Positions 1 to 10,059 of a stretch of DNA of 64,000 nt are shown piece by piece. This DNA comes from an uncultured Bacteroidales bacterium. Lineage in GTDB: Bacteria > Bacteroidota > Bacteroidia > Bacteroidales > Bacteroidaceae. Below the pieces are notes generated by a model, which ran no database searches, was not told where the DNA came from, and saw only the letters and a list, made by a program, of their open reading frames with translations. The position numbers and the translations under genes were made by a program. Within the stretch, counting starts at the first letter, position 1. Every line of letters begins with the position of its first letter. Location: positions 170,423-234,422 of the forward strand of contig CACYYM010000004.1 of assembly GCA_902778625.1 (NCBI GenBank), given 5' to 3'.

Positions 1-2865
1 GATGCCTTCATGCTGGAGGACGACGGTCGAGTGGATGAGAAGATATTCTCGGAATACGCAAAGTTGGGACTTCGCTTCCCACCTAGATTCCTCCAAGTAC
101 ATAGCCGAGAGGAAGCCGAACAGACGATGGCCGGAGGTCAAGTGAACCTCGTCATCGTGATGCCTGCTGCTGAAGACAACTCGGTCTTCGACATCGCGCG
201 GGAAATCAAGCAAGATTACCCGACGACGCCTATCGTGGTGCTCACGCCTTTCAGTCACGGCATTACGAAGCGTATGCAGAACGAAGACCTGAGCGTCTTC
301 GAGTACGTCTTCTGCTGGCTGGGAAACACGGAACTGCTGCTCTCCATCATCAAGCTGATGGAAGACCGCATGAACCTGGAACACGACATACGGTCGGCAG
401 GCGTGCAGATGTTGCTGGTCGTAGAGGACAGCATCCGCTTCTATTCCAGCATACTGCCTGCCCTCTATAAGTTCGTCCTTGAGCAGAGCCTTGCCTTCGC
501 CACAGAAGCCCTCAATACGAGCCTCGAGATGCTGCGAATGCGTGGCCGACCGAAGATAGTCCTTGCCCGCAACTACGAAGAAGCATGGGAGCTCTACAAC
601 CAATTTGCAGACAACACTCTGGGCGTCATCAGCGACTGCCGATTCCCGCTCAAAGCAGGAGGAGAGAAGGACGAAGAGGCTGGCTTCAAGCTGCTCAGCG
701 CCATCCGTGCAAGAGACCCTTACGTGCCCCTTATCCTCGATTCGAGCGAAACAGAGAATGCCCAACTTGCCAAGGAATGCCATGCCAGCTTCATCGACAA
801 GAACTCGAAGAAGATTGATGTGGACCTCCGCGACCACCTGCGCGACTACTTCGGCTTCGGCGACTTCATCTTCCGCGACCCCGACACGATGGAAGAGGTG
901 GCACGGCTCCACAACCTGAAGGACCTGCAAAACAACATCATGACGCTGCCCACGCGAAGCCTGCTCTACCACATCAGCCACAATAACGTGAGCCGTTGGC
1001 TCGCCAGCCGTGCCCTCTTCCCCATCTCGGAGTTCCTGAAGGGCATCACGTGGGAGAGCCTGCAAGACGTCGATGCACACCGCGCCATCATCCTCGACGC
1101 CATCGTGGCCTACCGAAGGATGAAGAACCAGGGCGTCGTAGCAGTCTTCCAGCGCGAGCGTTTCGACCAATACAGCAACTTTGCCCGTATCGGAGAAGGC
1201 AGCCTGGGCGGCAAAGGACGCGGCCTCGCCTTCATCGACCATCTGCTCGGACGGCACACCGACCTCAATGAGAAGGAAGGTGTGGCGGTCTGTATCCCCA
1301 AGACCGTCGTGCTCTGCACCGACATCTTCGACGAGTTTATGGACACCAACGACCTCTATCAGTTGGCACTCAGCGACATTCCCGACGAGGAAATCCTGCA
1401 GCACTTCCTTCGTGCACGACTGCCGATGCGACTGGTGGGCGACATGGAAGCCTTCCTCGACGTCGTGGCAGGGCCTATCGCGATACGTTCCTCCAGCCTG
1501 CTCGAGGACTCGCACTACCAGCCCTTTGCAGGCGTTTACAGTACCTATATGATTCCTGCGGCTCACGACCGCTACGAGCGTCTATCGATGCTTTCAGAAG
1601 CGATTAAGGCCGTTTATGCCAGCGTGTTCTACCAAAGCAGCAAGGACTACATGACGGCAACGAGCAATGTCATCGACCAAGAGAAGATGGCCGTCATCAT
1701 CCAAGAGGTGGTGGGTGAGGAGCACAACGGCCGCTTCTATCCTGTTATCAGCGGTGTGGCACGAAGCATCAACTATTATCCCATCGGCGACGAGAAGGCC
1801 GAGGAGGGAACCGTCTCGCTGGCAATGGGCCTCGGCAAATATATTGTGGACGGAGGCACAAGCCTTCGTGTCTGTCCTGCCCACCCACATCAGGTCTTGC
1901 AGATGAGCGAGATGGAGATTGCATTACGCGACACCCAGACCTACTTCCTTGCCCTTCGTGCCCTCAGCTCAACAGAAGCTGGCGAGATATGCACAAACGA
2001 TGGCTTCAACCTTATCAAGGTACCCGTTCGAGAGGCCGAGAAGGACGGCACGCTTCAATGGATATGCAGCACTTACGACCCCGTTGACCAATGCATCTAT
2101 GATGGATTCTATGAGGGCCGGAACCGCAAGATCATCTCCTTCTCGGGTGTCTTGCAGAACGACATCTTCCCGTTGCCTGAACTGATGCGAAAAGTCTTGC
2201 AGTACGGACAGGACGAGATGAAGCGACCAGTCGAGATTGAGTTTGCCGTCAACCTTCATGCCGACCGCACCGGCGAGTTCTGCCTCTTACAGATACGACC
2301 GATGGTGGACAACCGAATGGAACTCGACGAAGACCTCACCATGATTGCCGACGAAGACTGTCTCTTGAGGTCTCATTCTGCAATAGGTCACGGCATCTAC
2401 ACAGACATAAAAGACATCGTTTACGTCAAGACCGAGGGCTACACGCCCAGCAACAATCCTGCAATTGCTGAAGAGATAGAGCGCATCAACCGCCTGTTCC
2501 TGCAAGACGCCAATGCTTCTTATCTCCTCATCGGTCCAGGTCGTTGGGGAAGCAGCGACCCTTGGCTGGGCATTCCTGTGAAGTGGTCGCATATCAGTGC
2601 CGCGCAAATCATTGTAGAAGCTGGTCTCGACAGCTTTCAAGTCGACCCAAGTCAAGGCACCCACTTCTTCCAGAACCTGACATCTCTTGGCGTTTGCTAC
2701 CTTACCATCAATGCCTTCCGAGGCGATGGCATCTATCGGCAAAAGGTGCTCGACAAGTTGCCTGCCGTACAGGAGACAGAGCACGTTCGTCATGTTCGCC
2801 TCGAAGCGCCTTTAACCATTAAAGTCGATGGCTGCAAAAAAGAGGCCGTCGTGCAAGCTCTATAA
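1..2865 (+). CDS. PEP-synthase-like nucleotide-binding protein with receiver-like N-terminus (5' end cut by window)
   Basis: The reading frame is open from base 1 (Asp-Ala-Phe before the first Met at base 10), so the true start is probably outside the window. About 955 residues are visible. The N-terminal 290 residues look like two degenerate response-regulator receiver folds; the second has VVEDSIRFY near 137-145 and VISDCRFP near 208. The middle is a PPDK/PEP-synthase type ATP-binding domain: IGEGSLGGKGRGLAFI (about 397-412), PIAIRSSSLLEDS (about 495-507) and VISGVARSINYYP. The C-terminus has LLIGPGRWGSSDPWLGIP. I do not see the phosphohistidine swivel domain or PEP-binding barrel of true PEP synthase, so catalysis of pyruvate to PEP is doubtful. 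Family known in Bacteroidales as PEP/pyruvate-binding domain proteins; substrate unknown. The symporter gene follows after 15 nt. Confidence 0.85.
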   Translation, partial: DAFMLEDDGRVDEKIFSEYAKLGLRFPPRFLQVHSREEAEQTMAGGQVNLVIVMPAAEDNSVFDIAREIKQDYPTTPIVVLTPFSHGITKRMQNEDLSVFEYVFCWLGNTELLLSIIKLMEDRMNLEHDIRSAGVQMLLVVEDSIRFYSSILPALYKFVLEQSLAFATEALNTSLEMLRMRGRPKIVLARNYEEAWELYNQFADNTLGVISDCRFPLKAGGEKDEEAGFKLLSAIRARDPYVPLILDSSETENAQLAKECHASFIDKNSKKIDVDLRDHLRDYFGFGDFIFRDPDTMEEVARLHNLKDLQNNIMTLPTRSLLYHISHNNVSRWLASRALFPISEFLKGITWESLQDVDAHRAIILDAIVAYRRMKNQGVVAVFQRERFDQYSNFARIGEGSLGGKGRGLAFIDHLLGRHTDLNEKEGVAVCIPKTVVLCTDIFDEFMDTNDLYQLALSDIPDEEILQHFLRARLPMRLVGDMEAFLDVVAGPIAIRSSSLLEDSHYQPFAGVYSTYMIPAAHDRYERLSMLSEAIKAVYASVFYQSSKDYMTATSNVIDQEKMAVIIQEVVGEEHNGRFYPVISGVARSINYYPIGDEKAEEGTVSLAMGLGKYIVDGGTSLRVCPAHPHQVLQMSEMEIALRDTQTYFLALRALSSTEAGEICTNDGFNLIKVPVREAEKDGTLQWICSTYDPVDQCIYDGFYEGRNRKIISFSGVLQNDIFPLPELMRKVLQYGQDEMKRPVEIEFAVNLHADRTGEFCLLQIRPMVDNRMELDEDLTMIADEDCLLRSHSAIGHGIYTDIKDIVYVKTEGYTPSNNPAIAEEIERINRLFLQDANASYLLIGPGRWGSSDPWLGIPVKWSHISAAQIIVEAGLDSFQVDPSQGTHFFQNLTSLGVCYLTINAFRGDGIYRQKVLDKLPAVQETEHVRHVRLEAPLTIKVDGCKKEAVVQAL

Positions 2866-2880
2866 CAGCTAACCTTAAAA

Positions 2881-4266
2881 ATGGAATTTTTCAATACATT
2901 AAGTGACCTCCTTTGGACCTACATCGTCATCACGATGCTTGTAGGTTGTGCTCTCTATTTTACATGGAACCTTCGTGCCGCACAGTTCACGATGCTTCCA
3001 ACAATGCTCAAGAACCTTTTCAGGCCAAGCGACCAACCTCTTGAGAGCATTGGCAATCGCAAGATTTCGTCCTTCCAAGCCTTTGCCATAAGCCTTTCCA
3101 GTCGAGTCGGGACAGGCAACCTTGCAGGCGTGGCAAGCGCTATCTTCATTGGCGGACCTGGTGCTGTCTTCTGGATGTGGGTAATGGCTTTGCTTGGAGC
3201 CGCAACTGCTTTCATGGAAGCCACTTTGGCTCAGCTCTTCAAGCGACACGGGAAAGACAGCTTCTACGGCGGACCTGCTTATTACATGAAATACGGCTTG
3301 AAGCAACCCTGGATGGGCGTGCTCTTTGCCTGCCTCATCATCTACGGCTTCGGACTCTCGAACCAAATCGTGCAGAGCAACACGCTATGCGATGCGCTGA
3401 GCAATTCTTTCCACGTCCCCATGCAGTACGTGGCTGGCGGACTGGCTTTGCTGACGCTTGCCATCATCTTCGGAGGCATCCACCGCATCGCCCGCTTCTG
3501 CGCGATGATTGTGCCCTTCATGGCCCTCGGCTACATCGTGCTGGCGCTCTACATCCTTGTTGCTAACATCACTGAGATACCTGCCATGCTGAGCCTCATC
3601 GTGCGGAGTGCTTTCGGATGGGAGCAGGCTGCAGGTGGCGCGGTGGGCATCGCCGTGATGCAGGGCGTGAAGCGCGGCCTCTTCTCGAACGAGGCTGGTG
3701 AGGGCAGCGCGCCCAATGCTGCAGCCACAGCCACCATACCGCATCCCGTCTATCAGGGCCTGCTGCAGAGCCTCGGCGTCTTTGCCGACACACTCGTCAT
3801 CTGCACCTGCACCGCCTTCATCATCCTGCTGAGCGGCCTCTATGCGGATGGCAGCGACGGCATCATCCTCACCGGTCACGCCATGGAGCACCACCTGGGC
3901 AGTTTCGGCGGATGGTTCCTCTTGGCAGCCATCTTCCTGTTTGCCTACTCCACCATCATCGCCAACTATTTCTACGGCGAGACGAACGTGCGCTACATCT
4001 GCGACAAGCCCTGGGCCATTACCCTGTTCCGCTGCATGAGCGGCGTGGTGGTGCTCATGGGCGGTTTCATGTCGCTGCAGCAGGCATGGAGCATCGTGGA
4101 CCTCGCAATGGCGTTGATGACCATCACCAATCTCATTGCCGTCCTTTTGCTGAGCCGCTATGCCTTCCGTCTCCTTAAAGACTTCAAGGAGCAACGGAAG
4201 CAAGGCAAGGAGCCAGTCTTCAACCCCGACCTCTTCCCCGAAGCCGACCTCGAAGGATGGAAATGA
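2881..4266 (+). CDS. Alanine/glycine:cation symporter (AGCS family)
   Basis: A 461-residue polytopic inner-membrane protein. The AGCS signature region is clear: SSRVGTGNLAGVASAIFIGG followed by PGAVFWMWVMALLGAATAFME near residues 72-115, and later GLFSNEAGEGSAPNAAATA near 265-283. The family imports alanine or glycine with sodium or protons. Length is normal for the family. It starts 15 nt after the upstream gene, and its stop codon overlaps the next start in an ATGA motif (4263-4266), so the three genes look co-transcribed. Substrate preference cannot be told from sequence. Confidence 0.93.
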   Translation: MEFFNTLSDLLWTYIVITMLVGCALYFTWNLRAAQFTMLPTMLKNLFRPSDQPLESIGNRKISSFQAFAISLSSRVGTGNLAGVASAIFIGGPGAVFWMWVMALLGAATAFMEATLAQLFKRHGKDSFYGGPAYYMKYGLKQPWMGVLFACLIIYGFGLSNQIVQSNTLCDALSNSFHVPMQYVAGGLALLTLAIIFGGIHRIARFCAMIVPFMALGYIVLALYILVANITEIPAMLSLIVRSAFGWEQAAGGAVGIAVMQGVKRGLFSNEAGEGSAPNAAATATIPHPVYQGLLQSLGVFADTLVICTCTAFIILLSGLYADGSDGIILTGHAMEHHLGSFGGWFLLAAIFLFAYSTIIANYFYGETNVRYICDKPWAITLFRCMSGVVVLMGGFMSLQQAWSIVDLAMALMTITNLIAVLLLSRYAFRLLKDFKEQRKQGKEPVFNPDLFPEADLEGWK

Positions 4267-5660
4267 AGCAAAGCATTGTCGCCATTCTGCTTGTCCTTGT
4301 TGCATTCGTTTCGTACGCTCAAGACAAATACGTCTTTCCCGAAGACGTCAAGCCACTCATCCTGACGCGATGGGGGCAGCACCATCCCTTCAATCTGCTT
4401 TGCCCAAAGACGGAAAGCACAAAAGGCGAAGCCACAAACATGCTGGCCGGCTGCGGACCTGTGGCAATGGCGCAAATGGTGAACTACCATCGCTATCCCT
4501 CCACGAGCCCCGACGGAACATACGAATACGAATGGGACCTGATGTTCCCAACGTTGACGGCTGTCCTGCGGAAAGAAGAGATAGTGGCTGTTGCCAAGCT
4601 CATCAGCGACTGTGGCGTGTCGTCGCTTACCGAATACGGTGCAGAGGCAAGCGGGACTTCACTTTCGCGAATGATGGGAGCGCTGAAGCGACTCTTCCAT
4701 TACAGCAACGATATGAGCATCTACGAACGCAGCCAGTTCGCCACACCCGAGCGCGACAGCCTATTCCGTCAGCTTATCTTTTCGGAGCTGAAGGCAGGCA
4801 GACCGGTTTTCTATCGCGGCTACAACGAGAAGGAGAAAGACGGGCACCTCTTCATCATCGATGGTTGCAAGAAGCAGAAAGTGCACGTCAACATGGGTTG
4901 GGCAGGGAACCGCGACGGTTACTACGACCTCGACGACCTGTCGGGCTACAGCCAGCAGCAATGGCTCCTTGTCGATGTAGCAGACAGCAACTACCATGCT
5001 TTGGCGAAGGACATTGCGATGAACGAACCTGGAACGCTTGCGGATGCTCTCTCAAGACAAGAGCTTCTGACTACTCGCCACTTAAAGCTGAGCGGCAAGA
5101 TGGACGAGCGTGACTTCTCCACCCTTCGCGAGATGCTTCGGACTGGCCTATTGCGCACCATAGACATGGAGGAGATTGAGCTGGAAACGTTGCCGGATTC
5201 GGCATTCTACGAGTGCACCTACCTCTCTCATTTCGTGGCGCCTCGCACTTTGCAGCGAACAGGAGATGCGGCTTTCGGGCGTTGCCGGAACCTCAACTAC
5301 GTCGTCTTCCACGAAGGGCTGAAGGCTGTGAGCAATGCAGCCTTCAGCGGTTGCACAAACCTGCTTGCCGTAAAACTACCCGAGACCGTGACCTACATCG
5401 GCTACAACGCCTTCACCTCCTGCCAAGCCCTGCTCAGCGTGCAACTGCCTGAGGGTGTGGAGCGCATCGGAAACTACGCCTTCTCCTATTGCAACCACCT
5501 GTATTCCATTAGCTTACCAAAGACCTTAAGCCGCTTCGGCAACGAAGTCTTCAAGAACTGCGACCGCCTGACGCACATCCGCCTCAGTCCGGACAACCCA
5601 CACTTCACCTTGGGCGAGCAGAAAGACCTCGTGCCACGCAATCCCAGAGTGTCCCAGTAA
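4263..5660 (+). CDS. Secreted C10 family (streptopain-like) cysteine protease with BspA-type leucine-rich repeats
   Basis: The start at 4263 is chosen because it forms an ATGA overlap with the symporter stop and opens directly into a signal peptide (MKQSIVAILLVLVAFVSYAQ); an in-frame ATG lies two codons upstream at 4257. The catalytic cysteine is C64 in LAGCGPVAMAQMV and the histidine is H195 in KDGHLFIIDG, followed by VNMGWAGNRDGYYDL, all typical of C10 peptidases. The usual long propeptide with its inhibitor domain is missing. From about residue 290 to the end are five or more LRR_5/BspA-like repeats (pattern ALP-x2-V-x2-IG-x2-AF-x2-C). Likely an exported protease that binds host or food protein surfaces; target unknown. 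Confidence 0.88.
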   Translation: MKQSIVAILLVLVAFVSYAQDKYVFPEDVKPLILTRWGQHHPFNLLCPKTESTKGEATNMLAGCGPVAMAQMVNYHRYPSTSPDGTYEYEWDLMFPTLTAVLRKEEIVAVAKLISDCGVSSLTEYGAEASGTSLSRMMGALKRLFHYSNDMSIYERSQFATPERDSLFRQLIFSELKAGRPVFYRGYNEKEKDGHLFIIDGCKKQKVHVNMGWAGNRDGYYDLDDLSGYSQQQWLLVDVADSNYHALAKDIAMNEPGTLADALSRQELLTTRHLKLSGKMDERDFSTLREMLRTGLLRTIDMEEIELETLPDSAFYECTYLSHFVAPRTLQRTGDAAFGRCRNLNYVVFHEGLKAVSNAAFSGCTNLLAVKLPETVTYIGYNAFTSCQALLSVQLPEGVERIGNYAFSYCNHLYSISLPKTLSRFGNEVFKNCDRLTHIRLSPDNPHFTLGEQKDLVPRNPRVSQ

Positions 5661-5772
5661 ATATCACTTTGCAAGGAGATTGCCGGTTTCCCTTTCTTTC
5701 TGTCACATTTTAAAACGGCGAAAAAGGGCGTGAAACACGTCGAATATGCCAATGTCGCACAGGGCGATGACA

Positions 5773-5834
5773 AACGCCGCATGCGGAGATTGCAATTTCC
5801 GCGTGCGGCGTTTTATTTTTCGCCTGCGGAATTT
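5773..5834. repeat. 22-nt-period palindrome array, GC-rich type (3 units)
   Basis: Three consecutive 22-nt units, each an 18-nt dyad plus a 4-nt linker: AACGCCGCA/TGCGGAGAT + TGCA, ATTTCCGCG/TGCGGCGTT + TTAT, TTTTCGCCT/GCGGAATTT. Units one and two also pair with each other as a 16-bp stem with one mismatch. Same family as the other arrays in this window, sharing the half-site TGCGGCGTT with the arrays near 15.8 kb and 34.2 kb. Confidence 0.85.
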
Positions 5835-6278
5835 CATGATATAAAACGTCCAAAAACAGCTCCGGAAACGCATATATGCAAGTCACTCCACTGCATATTC
5901 GTCTTTTTCGACTGTATGTATGCATCGCAATATGCTCTGTTTCAGGAAAAAGCCCGCTACGGACGCATATTTCCTCCGAGGCAGGAAAGAGCCACCGGCG
6001 ACGTTTCACGCGCTCCTGCAAAGGCAGCCATTTTTACGCATGTAAGCAAAAAGACATTTCTTTTGACAAACTGATAATTGGACAATTCGGCATGTTCCCT
6101 CGTGAAAAAGACTCATTTTCAGTTTTCAGCTCTCCGTTTTCAATTATTCTTTGTATCCTTGTCGGTGAAAACGAGCAACCTATTGCATCGGGCTTCCTGC
6201 GTTTTCATCTCTTAAAGGTTATGTTCAGCCTCAAAACTATGCTTTCATTTCTTTCTGCCAAACAATCCCGCACTTTAT

Positions 6279-6309
6279 TTTGTATTGTCCTCGCTTTTTT
6301 GTACCTTTG
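6279..6309 (+). promoter_or_regulatory. Bacteroidota promoter (TTTG / TACCTTTG)
   Basis: TTTG at 6279-6282, then exactly 19 nt, then TACCTTTG at 6302-6309. This matches the -33 TTTG and -7 TAnnTTTG elements of the Bacteroidota primary sigma factor with its usual spacing. The next start codon is 31 nt downstream. Confidence 0.8.
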
Positions 6310-6339
6310 CAAAGGAAATAGCAAATTGTAAATAGTAAA

Positions 6340-9300
6340 ATGGCAAACAGAGTTGATTGCTTTATCCCTTGGCAGAGCGACGAACAGGTCAAGGGGACGC
6401 TGGACGAGCTGCTGGCTGACGAGAACGTGAAAGAGGTGAACTTCCTGCGAGAAGAGGGCATTGGCAGCACCAAGACGATACGCTTCATCGCAGAAACAGC
6501 GACAGCTCCATATACTTTATTATATTGTAAGTACGACGCCCTGCAGCTCGGCTATCATGCCTTGACACGACTCCTCACAATTGCTGAGGACAGCCAAGCA
6601 CTGATGCTCTTCTCCGACCATTACACGCTTACCCCCAACGGGGAGCGTCGTTCGATGCCGCTGATCAGCTGCCAGCTCGGCTCTGTCCGCGATGACTTCC
6701 AGATGGGCTCGGTGCTGCTCTTCCGAACGGAGGTGCTGAAGGAGTATGTCGCGCAGGAGAACCTGCACAACTATCAGTTCGCTGCCCTCTATGACCTCAG
6801 GCTCTTCATCAGCCGCAAGCAACTGCCACTGCACATCGACGAGTTCCTCTATACCGAAGTAGAACGCGACACCAGGCTGAGCGGGCAGAAGCAGTTCGAC
6901 TATGTCGACCCGCGCAACCGCAGCCGGCAAATCGAAATGGAACGGGCCTGCACACGGCATCTACGTGCCTTGAACGCCTATCTGCATGGTGACGAATACG
7001 ACGAAATCAACCTCTCGGAAGGCGAGTTTGCAGTCGAGGCCTCCGTCATCATCCCTGTCCGCAACCGAGAGCGCACCATCCGCGACGCCATTCGTAGTGT
7101 CTTGGAACAGGAAACCACCTTCCCATTCAACCTTATCGTCGTTGATAATGGCTCGGCAGACGGCACAACGGAAGCCATCGACGAGTTCTCCGCCGACGAA
7201 CGCGTCATACACATCATCCCCGACCGCAACGACCTCGGCATTGGCGGCTGCTGGAACATGGCTGTGCATCATCCACAGGTGGGACGCTTCGTGGTGCAGC
7301 TCGACAGCGACGACCTCTACTCTTCGCCACAAACATTGCAGCGAATGGTGGATGCTTTCTATGCTGAAGATGCAGCGATGGTGATAGGCTCGTACAGAAT
7401 GTGCGACTTCCAACTGAACACTCTTCCGCCTGGCCTCATCGACCATCGCGAGTGGACGCTCCAGAATGGTCGCAACAATGCTCTGCGCATCAACGGCCTG
7501 GGCGCTCCTCGTGCCTTCTTCACGCCCGTCTTGAGAGAGTTGCAGATACCCAACACCAGCTATGGAGAGGACTATGCCCTCGGTCTCATGATAAGCCGCC
7601 GCTACCGCATCGGACGCATCTACGACGAGGTGTATCTCTGCCGTCGTTGGGAAGGCAACAGCGATGCCGCCCTCAGCCAGGACAAGATCAACAAGAACAA
7701 CACCTACAAGGACCACCTGCGCACCCTCGAGATTAAGGCTCGTCAGCAACTCAACCTGCTCTGGCAACATAAAGTGACAGAGGAGGAGATTGAAGCCTTC
7801 TTCCAAAAGGAACTGCAAGATTGGCCTGAAGCTGCCGAACGATATAAGGCATTGGAGGAAGGCGTGCAGACAAAGGAACTGCCCCTTGGCGAGACGATGA
7901 TGGCTGCTCAATGGAACCCCGCCCGAATCGTCTCTACGGGAGCCGCTATAGACAAGAAGACAATCAGCGAACGCCCTTGCTTCCTCTGCGACAACAACCG
8001 ACCGAAGGAGCAGCACAAGCTGATGACGGAGAAGCACTACCAGATTCTCGTCAACCCCTACCCCATCCTGCCTCAGCACTTTACTATCCCTATGCGACGA
8101 CACACGCCTCAGAGCATCTACAGCTCGTTCGGCACGCTTCGTAAGATGGCATGGGACATGCCGAAGCACATCGTCTTCTACAACGGCCCGCTCTGTGGCG
8201 CGTCGTGTCCTGACCATATGCATCTGCAGGCAGGAAGTCGCGGCATCGTTCCCTTGGAGCGCGACTGGACGATGTACGAGAAGGGACTCAGGAAGCTCTA
8301 TCCTTTGACGGGCGAGCAGATGGCTTCAATGGAAGAAGCGGGCAACGTGGGCAATCGTCCGGGCCTTTATCTCTTGGAAGGTTACGCTTGCCCCGTCTTC
8401 GTCATTCGCAGCCTCCCGACTGAAAGCGACAGCCTGCTCTGCCAGCGTGTCTATAAGGCTCTGCCAGTGATAGGCGACGAGACAGAGCCTCGCTTGAACA
8501 TCGTCTGCTGGCGCCAGGAAGGCACTTCAAGTCGGCCTGACGAGATTGTGACGCTTATCTTCCCTCGCAGCAAGCATCGTCCCGATTGCTATTATGCTGA
8601 AAACAAGAAGCAGTTGCTGATAAGTCCAGGAGCACTCGACATGTGCGGCCTCTTCATTACACCTCGCCAACAAGACTTCGAGGCGCTGACGGCAGAGAAA
8701 GCTGCAAGCATCCTCAAGGAAGTGACGCTAAGCGAAGAAGAGCTGAAACCCATCATAGCACAACTGACTGACAAACCTGAGGAATCTGTCATAGAAGAGG
8801 AACGGAAGGATGATATGCAAGCCATCAATCAGCACGTTTCTGTCGGCATCATGAAGGATACAGCCATCCGCTTCTGCATGAACAGTCCTTATCAAGCCAA
8901 AGGCACAGAGGTGACAGGCGAGCAAATAGCAGAATACACCGAGGGCGGCATCCGTTGGAAGGACAATGTCTATCAGGAACTGACGTTCCGTCCTCAGGAA
9001 GATGCCGCGTCCTTCACCCTTCATGGCGTCACCATCGGGCAGAAGTTCCACTGGGAGCGACAGGAATCACAGACCTTCAGCGGCATCCTCAAGCTTGTTG
9101 TTGACGAGGACAAGATTGTGGCAATCAACATCCTTCCCGTCGAGGATTACCTGACGAGCGTCATCAGCAGCGAGATGAAGAGCAGTTGTTCGCTCGAGTT
9201 TCTGAAGGCTGCCGCCGTCATCAGCCGCAGTTGGCTCTATGCCCAGATGCAGCGTCGTCAGGAAAGAGCCGGGCAGCCAGCACCGTTCTTCACGTTCGTC

Positions 9301-10056
9301 AAGGGCGAAGGCGAAAGCATCCGTTGGTACGACAGGGAGGACCACACCATCTTCGACGTCTGTGCCGACGACCACTGCCAGCGCTATCAAGGCATCACGA
9401 GGGCAAGCAATCCGCAGGTTGCGGAAGCCGTGAATGCCACACGAGGGCAGGTTCTGATGTACCACGGAAAGGTTTGCGACACGCGCTTCGGCAAGTGTTG
9501 TGGCGGACAGACCAACGAGTATCAGTACTGTTGGGAGAACATCGAGGTGCCTTACCTGCGTTCCGTCAAAGATCCCTACTGCAATACAAACGACACCCAG
9601 ATACTTAGACAGGTCCTCAACGACTACGACCTCGAGACGCACGACTTCTATGAATGGACGGAAGAGCTGTCGCAGGAAGAAATCCACGAACGCATCACGA
9701 GCCATTTGAAGATGGATCTGGGACCGATTCTCAACTTAGAAATAGTGGAGAAGGGACCAGGCGGACACATCAGCAAGCTGCGTATCGTAGGCAAGGACAA
9801 GGCTTTCATCATCGGCAAGGAACTTGAGATTCGCCGATTGCTCAGCACCTCAACCCTGAAGAGCAGCGCCTTTACCGTCGAGACGAAGAATGTCAGAGGT
9901 GGTGTTCCACAGCGGTTTGTCCTTCACGGACGTGGTTGGGGACACGGCGTAGGCCTTTGCCAAATCGGTGCTGCCGTGATGGGCGAGCAAGGTTACAGCT
10001 ACAAAAAAATCTTGAAGCACTATTATACTGACGTGCAAATCAAGCGCCTTTCATAA
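6340..10056 (+). CDS. Three-module protein: GT2 glycosyltransferase + DUF4922 (HIT-like) + SpoIID/LytB domain
   Basis: A 1238-residue protein. Residues about 230-445 are a family 2 glycosyltransferase ([28 protein letters not shown], DxD-type motif [10 protein letters not shown] at 319-327). Residues about 515-820 match DUF4922, a HIT/GalT-like fold, with [12 protein letters not shown] (C547, C550) and the histidine motif CPDHMHLQ (H626, H628). Residues about 850-1238 are a SpoIID/LytB domain: [33 protein letters not shown] and the C-terminal [16 protein letters not shown]. SpoIID proteins cleave denuded glycan strands of peptidoglycan outside the cell, yet no signal peptide or membrane segment is visible, which is hard to reconcile with that role. 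The next gene begins 3 nt after the stop and probably acts in the same process. Confidence 0.85.
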   Translation: MANRVDCFIPWQSDEQVKGTLDELLADENVKEVNFLREEGIGSTKTIRFIAETATAPYTLLYCKYDALQLGYHALTRLLTIAEDSQALMLFSDHYTLTPNGERRSMPLISCQLGSVRDDFQMGSVLLFRTEVLKEYVAQENLHNYQFAALYDLRLFISRKQLPLHIDEFLYTEVERDTRLSGQKQFDYVDPRNRSRQIEMERACTRHLRALNAYLHGDEYDEINLSEGEFAVEASVIIPVRNRERTIRDAIRSVLEQETTFPFNLIVVDNGSADGTTEAIDEFSADERVIHIIPDRNDLGIGGCWNMAVHHPQVGRFVVQLDSDDLYSSPQTLQRMVDAFYAEDAAMVIGSYRMCDFQLNTLPPGLIDHREWTLQNGRNNALRINGLGAPRAFFTPVLRELQIPNTSYGEDYALGLMISRRYRIGRIYDEVYLCRRWEGNSDAALSQDKINKNNTYKDHLRTLEIKARQQLNLLWQHKVTEEEIEAFFQKELQDWPEAAERYKALEEGVQTKELPLGETMMAAQWNPARIVSTGAAIDKKTISERPCFLCDNNRPKEQHKLMTEKHYQILVNPYPILPQHFTIPMRRHTPQSIYSSFGTLRKMAWDMPKHIVFYNGPLCGASCPDHMHLQAGSRGIVPLERDWTMYEKGLRKLYPLTGEQMASMEEAGNVGNRPGLYLLEGYACPVFVIRSLPTESDSLLCQRVYKALPVIGDETEPRLNIVCWRQEGTSSRPDEIVTLIFPRSKHRPDCYYAENKKQLLISPGALDMCGLFITPRQQDFEALTAEKAASILKEVTLSEEELKPIIAQLTDKPEESVIEEERKDDMQAINQHVSVGIMKDTAIRFCMNSPYQAKGTEVTGEQIAEYTEGGIRWKDNVYQELTFRPQEDAASFTLHGVTIGQKFHWERQESQTFSGILKLVVDEDKIVAINILPVEDYLTSVISSEMKSSCSLEFLKAAAVISRSWLYAQMQRRQERAGQPAPFFTFVKGEGESIRWYDREDHTIFDVCADDHCQRYQGITRASNPQVAEAVNATRGQVLMYHGKVCDTRFGKCCGGQTNEYQYCWENIEVPYLRSVKDPYCNTNDTQILRQVLNDYDLETHDFYEWTEELSQEEIHERITSHLKMDLGPILNLEIVEKGPGGHISKLRIVGKDKAFIIGKELEIRRLLSTSTLKSSAFTVETKNVRGGVPQRFVLHGRGWGHGVGLCQIGAAVMGEQGYSYKKILKHYYTDVQIKRLS

Positions 10057-10059
10057 ACA

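Larger units (their letters stand above)
5661..6339. other. Non-coding gap before the glycosyltransferase fusion gene
   Basis: About 680 bases without a credible gene. It holds the GC-rich 22-nt-period palindrome array described separately (5773-5834) and the promoter of the next gene at its right end. Several open frames exist but none has family features or a plausible start. The rest is AT-rich and featureless to me. Confidence 0.7.

Noticed and set aside
5730..6331. Small open frames in the gap before the glycosyltransferase fusion gene
   Set aside because: They cross the palindrome array, lack domains and plausible starts, and one runs over the promoter.
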